A DNA stretch of 8,555 bases, from positions 1 to 8,555 of the forward strand of contig JADHTP010000127.1 of assembly GCA_016784945.1 (NCBI GenBank). Direction: 5' to 3'. Below the pieces are notes generated by a model. It was not told where the DNA came from. It did no database searches and saw nothing but the letters and a program-made list of their open reading frames with translations. Positions 6,153 through 8,555 of this stretch are shown here, piece after piece. The translations under genes and the position numbers were made by a program. Position 1 is the stretch's first letter. Every line of letters begins with the position of its first letter. This stretch comes from Deltaproteobacteria bacterium (GTDB taxonomy: Bacteria > Myxococcota_A > UBA9042 > DTJE01).

Positions 6153-7232
6153 ATGGTGAACGACCATGAAGTGAGCTGGACCCACATGGATGAATCGGGA
6201 TTCAAGGATGCCCTGGCCCTTGCCCAGGAGGCGCGGGAAAGGGTCGAGGCGCACGACACCACCACCCACCATCACGGGGTCCGGGTGGCGCAGTGGGCCC
6301 TCATGATTGCCCGGCGGCTGCCAGGCTTCAACCGGAGGCGACTCCGGGTCCTGGAGATATCCGCCCTGTTGCACGACTACGGCAAGCTGATGATCCCCCG
6401 GACCGTCCTGAACAAGCCGGGCAAACTGGACGATCACGAATGGGCACTGGTCCGCAAGCACCCGGAGGTGGGCGCCATGACCGCCCCTGTCAGCGAAAAT
6501 TTCGTGGAAAAGGGCGTCATCCTGTGGCATCACAAGTGGTTTGACGGGCGGAGCTACCCGGCCGGTCGGATGGCAGGCCACGAGATCCCCATCGAGGCCC
6601 GGATCACGGCAGTGGCCGACGTCTTTGACGCCGTTACGTCGTCCAGGAGTTATCACGTGGGCGGCAAGGGGAAGGACCCTTCGGAAGCCATCAAGATATT
6701 GAACGACGCGGCGGGGACCCAACTGGATCCGAACCTGGTGGCCCTCTTCAAGACCATTTACCAGGACTCTCAAGGCCGCGACGCCGAAGCCATCGGCATT
6801 CCCACCATGACGGTCAGGTCGGTTCTTGCGGGCGAAATGGAACGGGTGCGGCGCTACCTGGGGAATGAACTGGGCGACTTCGACAAGGACGACCCCCTGG
6901 GAGGCAGCATCCCTTCCCCTGAAATGGTGGACGACCTGGTCCAGAAGATCGTCAGGGCGAACCTCAACGAGGAATCCGCACGCAACATCGTGCTCGAAGC
7001 CTTGAATCAACCGCTGCCCGAAAGCTTTCACCCCGAAGACCTGGACATGACCGCGACGGAATGGCGGGACGCCACCACCCGTGCCGGCAACCATGAAGAA
7101 GCCGTGCTCTACATGCCCCGGGAAGCGTCCGCCCGACTGCCCTACCTGAGCGTGGTGGTCTTCCAGGGGTTCCTGTGGCTCACCGTGGGCGAACAGGTGG
7201 GTGAACGGACCATGATTTCCCTGGTTCGCTAA
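6153..7232 (+). CDS. HD-GYP-domain protein (probable cyclic-di-GMP phosphodiesterase family) with unknown C-terminal region
   Basis: A 359-residue soluble protein with no signal peptide or membrane helix seen. The HD-GYP domain spans ~35-205. Predicted metal ligands, by comparison with the family, are His41 (HGVRV), His74-Asp75 (LLHDYGK, with Lys78), His103 (KHPEVGA), His126-His127 and Asp156 (VADVFDA). All are present, so a metal-dependent hydrolase is likely. The signature motif is altered: HHKWFDGRSYP replaces the usual HHExxDGxGYP, changing Glu to Lys128 and the Gly of GYP to Ser134. In the family this region contributes to cyclic-di-GMP binding and to GGDEF interaction, so substrate or activity may differ. 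Residues ~217-359 match nothing I recognise: an acidic stretch around DFDKDDP, then a mixed segment ending ISLVR. The gene lies 7 bases after the TPR gene, in the same likely operon. Confidence 0.9.
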   Translation: MVNDHEVSWTHMDESGFKDALALAQEARERVEAHDTTTHHHGVRVAQWALMIARRLPGFNRRRLRVLEISALLHDYGKLMIPRTVLNKPGKLDDHEWALVRKHPEVGAMTAPVSENFVEKGVILWHHKWFDGRSYPAGRMAGHEIPIEARITAVADVFDAVTSSRSYHVGGKGKDPSEAIKILNDAAGTQLDPNLVALFKTIYQDSQGRDAEAIGIPTMTVRSVLAGEMERVRRYLGNELGDFDKDDPLGGSIPSPEMVDDLVQKIVRANLNEESARNIVLEALNQPLPESFHPEDLDMTATEWRDATTRAGNHEEAVLYMPREASARLPYLSVVVFQGFLWLTVGEQVGERTMISLVR

Positions 7233-7290
7233 GTCCAAGTGGCCCGGCTACAAAGCGTTCACCAAAACTGGTAAGTTGTCCGGCGTCCCG

Positions 7291-7296
7291 AGAGGA
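7291..7296 (+). promoter_or_regulatory. Ribosome binding site of the lipoprotein gene
   Basis: AGAGGA lies 7 bases before ATG 7304. It decides against the ATG at 7300, whose frame stops after 24 codons (TGA at 7372-7374). The 71-base gap from 7233 to 7303 contains no terminator-like hairpin and only a weak extended -10 (TGGTAAGTT, 7269-7277), so the gene may belong to the upstream operon or have a weak promoter of its own. Confidence 0.6.
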
Positions 7297-7303
7297 TCCA
7301 TGT

Positions 7304-8555
7304 ATGCGTATCGGTTGGTTGGTTCTGGCGATGGCGGTTGCGGGTGGCTGCAAACTGCCGTCCCTGCCGGGTGAGGACCCGGGGATTCCCCCGGCGCCCG
7401 ATGCCGACGTGGTGATACCGGCCGATCCGGGTTTCGATGTTTCAGACCCGGGCCCGCCCTACGACCCCGGCCAACCCCCCGTTCCGGACGGCGTCGACGT
7501 GCCCGTCCAGTGGGACTCCGGTTGTTCCCCCAACTGCTGGACCAAGGTCTGCGGTCCCGATGGTTGCGGCGGCACCTGCGGGACGTGCCCCGAAGGGACC
7601 GCCTGCTCCCAGGACAACTCCCAGTGCGTGGTGACCGCGGTCCAGGTCCCGTTGGGGGGGGCCTGCGGCCGGACGGACAAGTGCAAGCCCCTGATCGAGA
7701 CGTCGTCCTATACCTACCCCAATCCGGCCTGGCCGGGCTGTCTGAATGACCAGTGCCTGGAGGGCCCCTGCCTGTCATGGGTCTGTTCGCGTCACTGCGT
7801 GGTCACCAAGGACACCCTGGTCAACGGCACATCCGAGGCGTTCCCCGACGGCATCGAGGACGCAGACGCGTCCGGAAGCGATTGCGCGGGGGGGCAGATC
7901 GACCCGTTCCCCGGGGGCTTTTCCTGCGTGGAAACGGCTCCTGAATGGGAAGACGACCCGGGCGGGTTGTGCGTTCCCTTGTCGGGATTTGCCCCCTGTG
8001 AGTCGGCGAAGGACTGCCCGCCGGGCGAAACCTGCGGTTTTTTGCTGGTGCGGGGATTTCACGAGACGCGATGCCTGGCGAATCCGGCCGGGGGGCTGGG
8101 CCTCTCCGGGACCTGCGGATGGGATCCCGTGACGGGCGACACGGTCCTGTGCGACTCCTGGGCCTGTTCCGGGCACGGATGCACGGCTCCCTGCGTTGAG
8201 AACGGGCATTGTCTCACTCCCGGCGCCAAGTGCGACGAGACCGTGGGTCAGTGCCAGGAATCGGGCAGGCCCTGTGGCCACGATTCGGAGTGCAGTGCCT
8301 GGACGTGTGCCGAAGGGACCGTGTTGGATGATCCTTCCGGCCTTTTCACCGCCTGTGCCCCCAGGGACTGCGACCGGGACCCGGACTGCCTGGACCCCGA
8401 TTTCTATTGCCGGCACGAAAAAGCGGAAGTGAACGGGGCGGGGGCCCTGGCAAAGGGTGTCTGCTCTCTGCAACTGGCGGGCGGGGGGGCACTGGGGGAT
8501 TACTGCAACGAGGTCCCCGGTGACGGGATCCCCGACCTGGTCTGCCAGGATCAGG
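7304..8555 (+). CDS. Cysteine-rich outer-surface lipoprotein, hypothetical (3' partial)
   Basis: An open frame of 417 codons from ATG 7304 that leaves the window without a stop. Residues 1-16 are a lipoprotein signal (MRIGWLVLAMAVAGGC) with lipobox AGGC and lipidated Cys16. Lys17 at +2 is not an inner-membrane retention residue, so sorting to the outer membrane is plausible. Residues ~20-66 form a Pro/Asp/Gly-rich linker. After it come about 40 cysteines, close to one residue in ten. The first cluster, ~68-107, has a tight pattern including CGPDGCGGTCGTCPEGTAC. Later clusters carry CPPGETC, CSAWTC and DCDRDPDCLDPDFYC. Such spacing suggests many disulfides, as in small cysteine-rich extracellular modules. 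Similar lipoproteins are common in Myxococcota-like genomes, but no family name is certain. No enzyme motif is visible. The first part of the frame was checked codon by codon and is intact. Confidence 0.85.
   Translation, partial: MRIGWLVLAMAVAGGCKLPSLPGEDPGIPPAPDADVVIPADPGFDVSDPGPPYDPGQPPVPDGVDVPVQWDSGCSPNCWTKVCGPDGCGGTCGTCPEGTACSQDNSQCVVTAVQVPLGGACGRTDKCKPLIETSSYTYPNPAWPGCLNDQCLEGPCLSWVCSRHCVVTKDTLVNGTSEAFPDGIEDADASGSDCAGGQIDPFPGGFSCVETAPEWEDDPGGLCVPLSGFAPCESAKDCPPGETCGFLLVRGFHETRCLANPAGGLGLSGTCGWDPVTGDTVLCDSWACSGHGCTAPCVENGHCLTPGAKCDETVGQCQESGRPCGHDSECSAWTCAEGTVLDDPSGLFTACAPRDCDRDPDCLDPDFYCRHEKAEVNGAGALAKGVCSLQLAGGGALGDYCNEVPGDGIPDLVCQDQ

Noticed and set aside
6129..7238. Long open frame on the minus strand (369 codons) opposite the HD-GYP gene
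   Set aside because: It lies wholly opposite a gene with clear HD-GYP motifs, its translation shows no recognisable domain, and long antisense frames are expected in GC-rich coding DNA.
7233..7303. Promoter or terminator in the gap before the lipoprotein gene
   Set aside because: Only a weak extended -10 (TGGTAAGTT at 7269-7277) without a good -35 and no stable hairpin were found, so neither was called.
7300..7374. ATG at 7300 as start of a small gene
   Set aside because: Its frame stops after 24 codons. The ATG at 7304 gives a lipoprotein signal and a long open frame with proper SD spacing.

Overview
The window is GC-rich, all recognisable genes lie on the plus strand, and its families point to a predatory or social-type deltaproteobacterial relative (Myxococcota or Bradymonadales-like, probably uncultured). 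The clues are tandem MopE-type metal-binding repeats next to thrombospondin type 3 repeats, a eukaryotic-like Ser/Thr kinase with a zinc-ribbon N-terminus and a PEGA C-terminus, a secreted TPR protein with two late membrane segments, and a cysteine-rich lipoprotein with a Pro/Asp-rich linker. This assignment is an inference from gene content; there is no rRNA or other marker here.

Layout: (1) 1-3483 is the 3' part of a giant secreted or surface protein cut by the left window edge. It runs thrombospondin type 3 repeats, then eight lock-step 70-residue cysteine-rich metal-binding units, a DUF1565-like beta-helix start, and a long glycine-rich, partly collagen-like tail. (2) A short intergenic stretch, 3484-3579, holds a hairpin after the stop and a sigma70-like promoter. 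(3) 3580-7232 is a tight three-gene signalling cluster: Ser/Thr kinase, TPR/membrane protein and HD-GYP-domain protein, with gaps of 13 and 7 bases and Shine-Dalgarno sequences touching the upstream stop codons. (4) After a 71-base gap, a cysteine-rich lipoprotein starts at 7304 and runs off the right edge.

How they may work together (inference): the kinase is predicted to be anchored in the inner membrane, with its catalytic domain in the cytoplasm and its PEGA domain outside. The TPR protein is its probable envelope partner, and the HD-GYP protein would add a cyclic-dinucleotide output or input. The two cysteine-rich exported proteins on either side look like surface components. Whether they are functionally tied to the signalling cluster cannot be told from sequence alone. 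I saw no tRNA, rRNA, CRISPR array, insertion sequence or attachment site. Every family except the last ~140 residues of the HD-GYP protein resembles something known, so I do not claim a wholly new system. The most unusual items are the composite surface protein, the kinase/TPR/HD-GYP cluster and the altered GYP motif.
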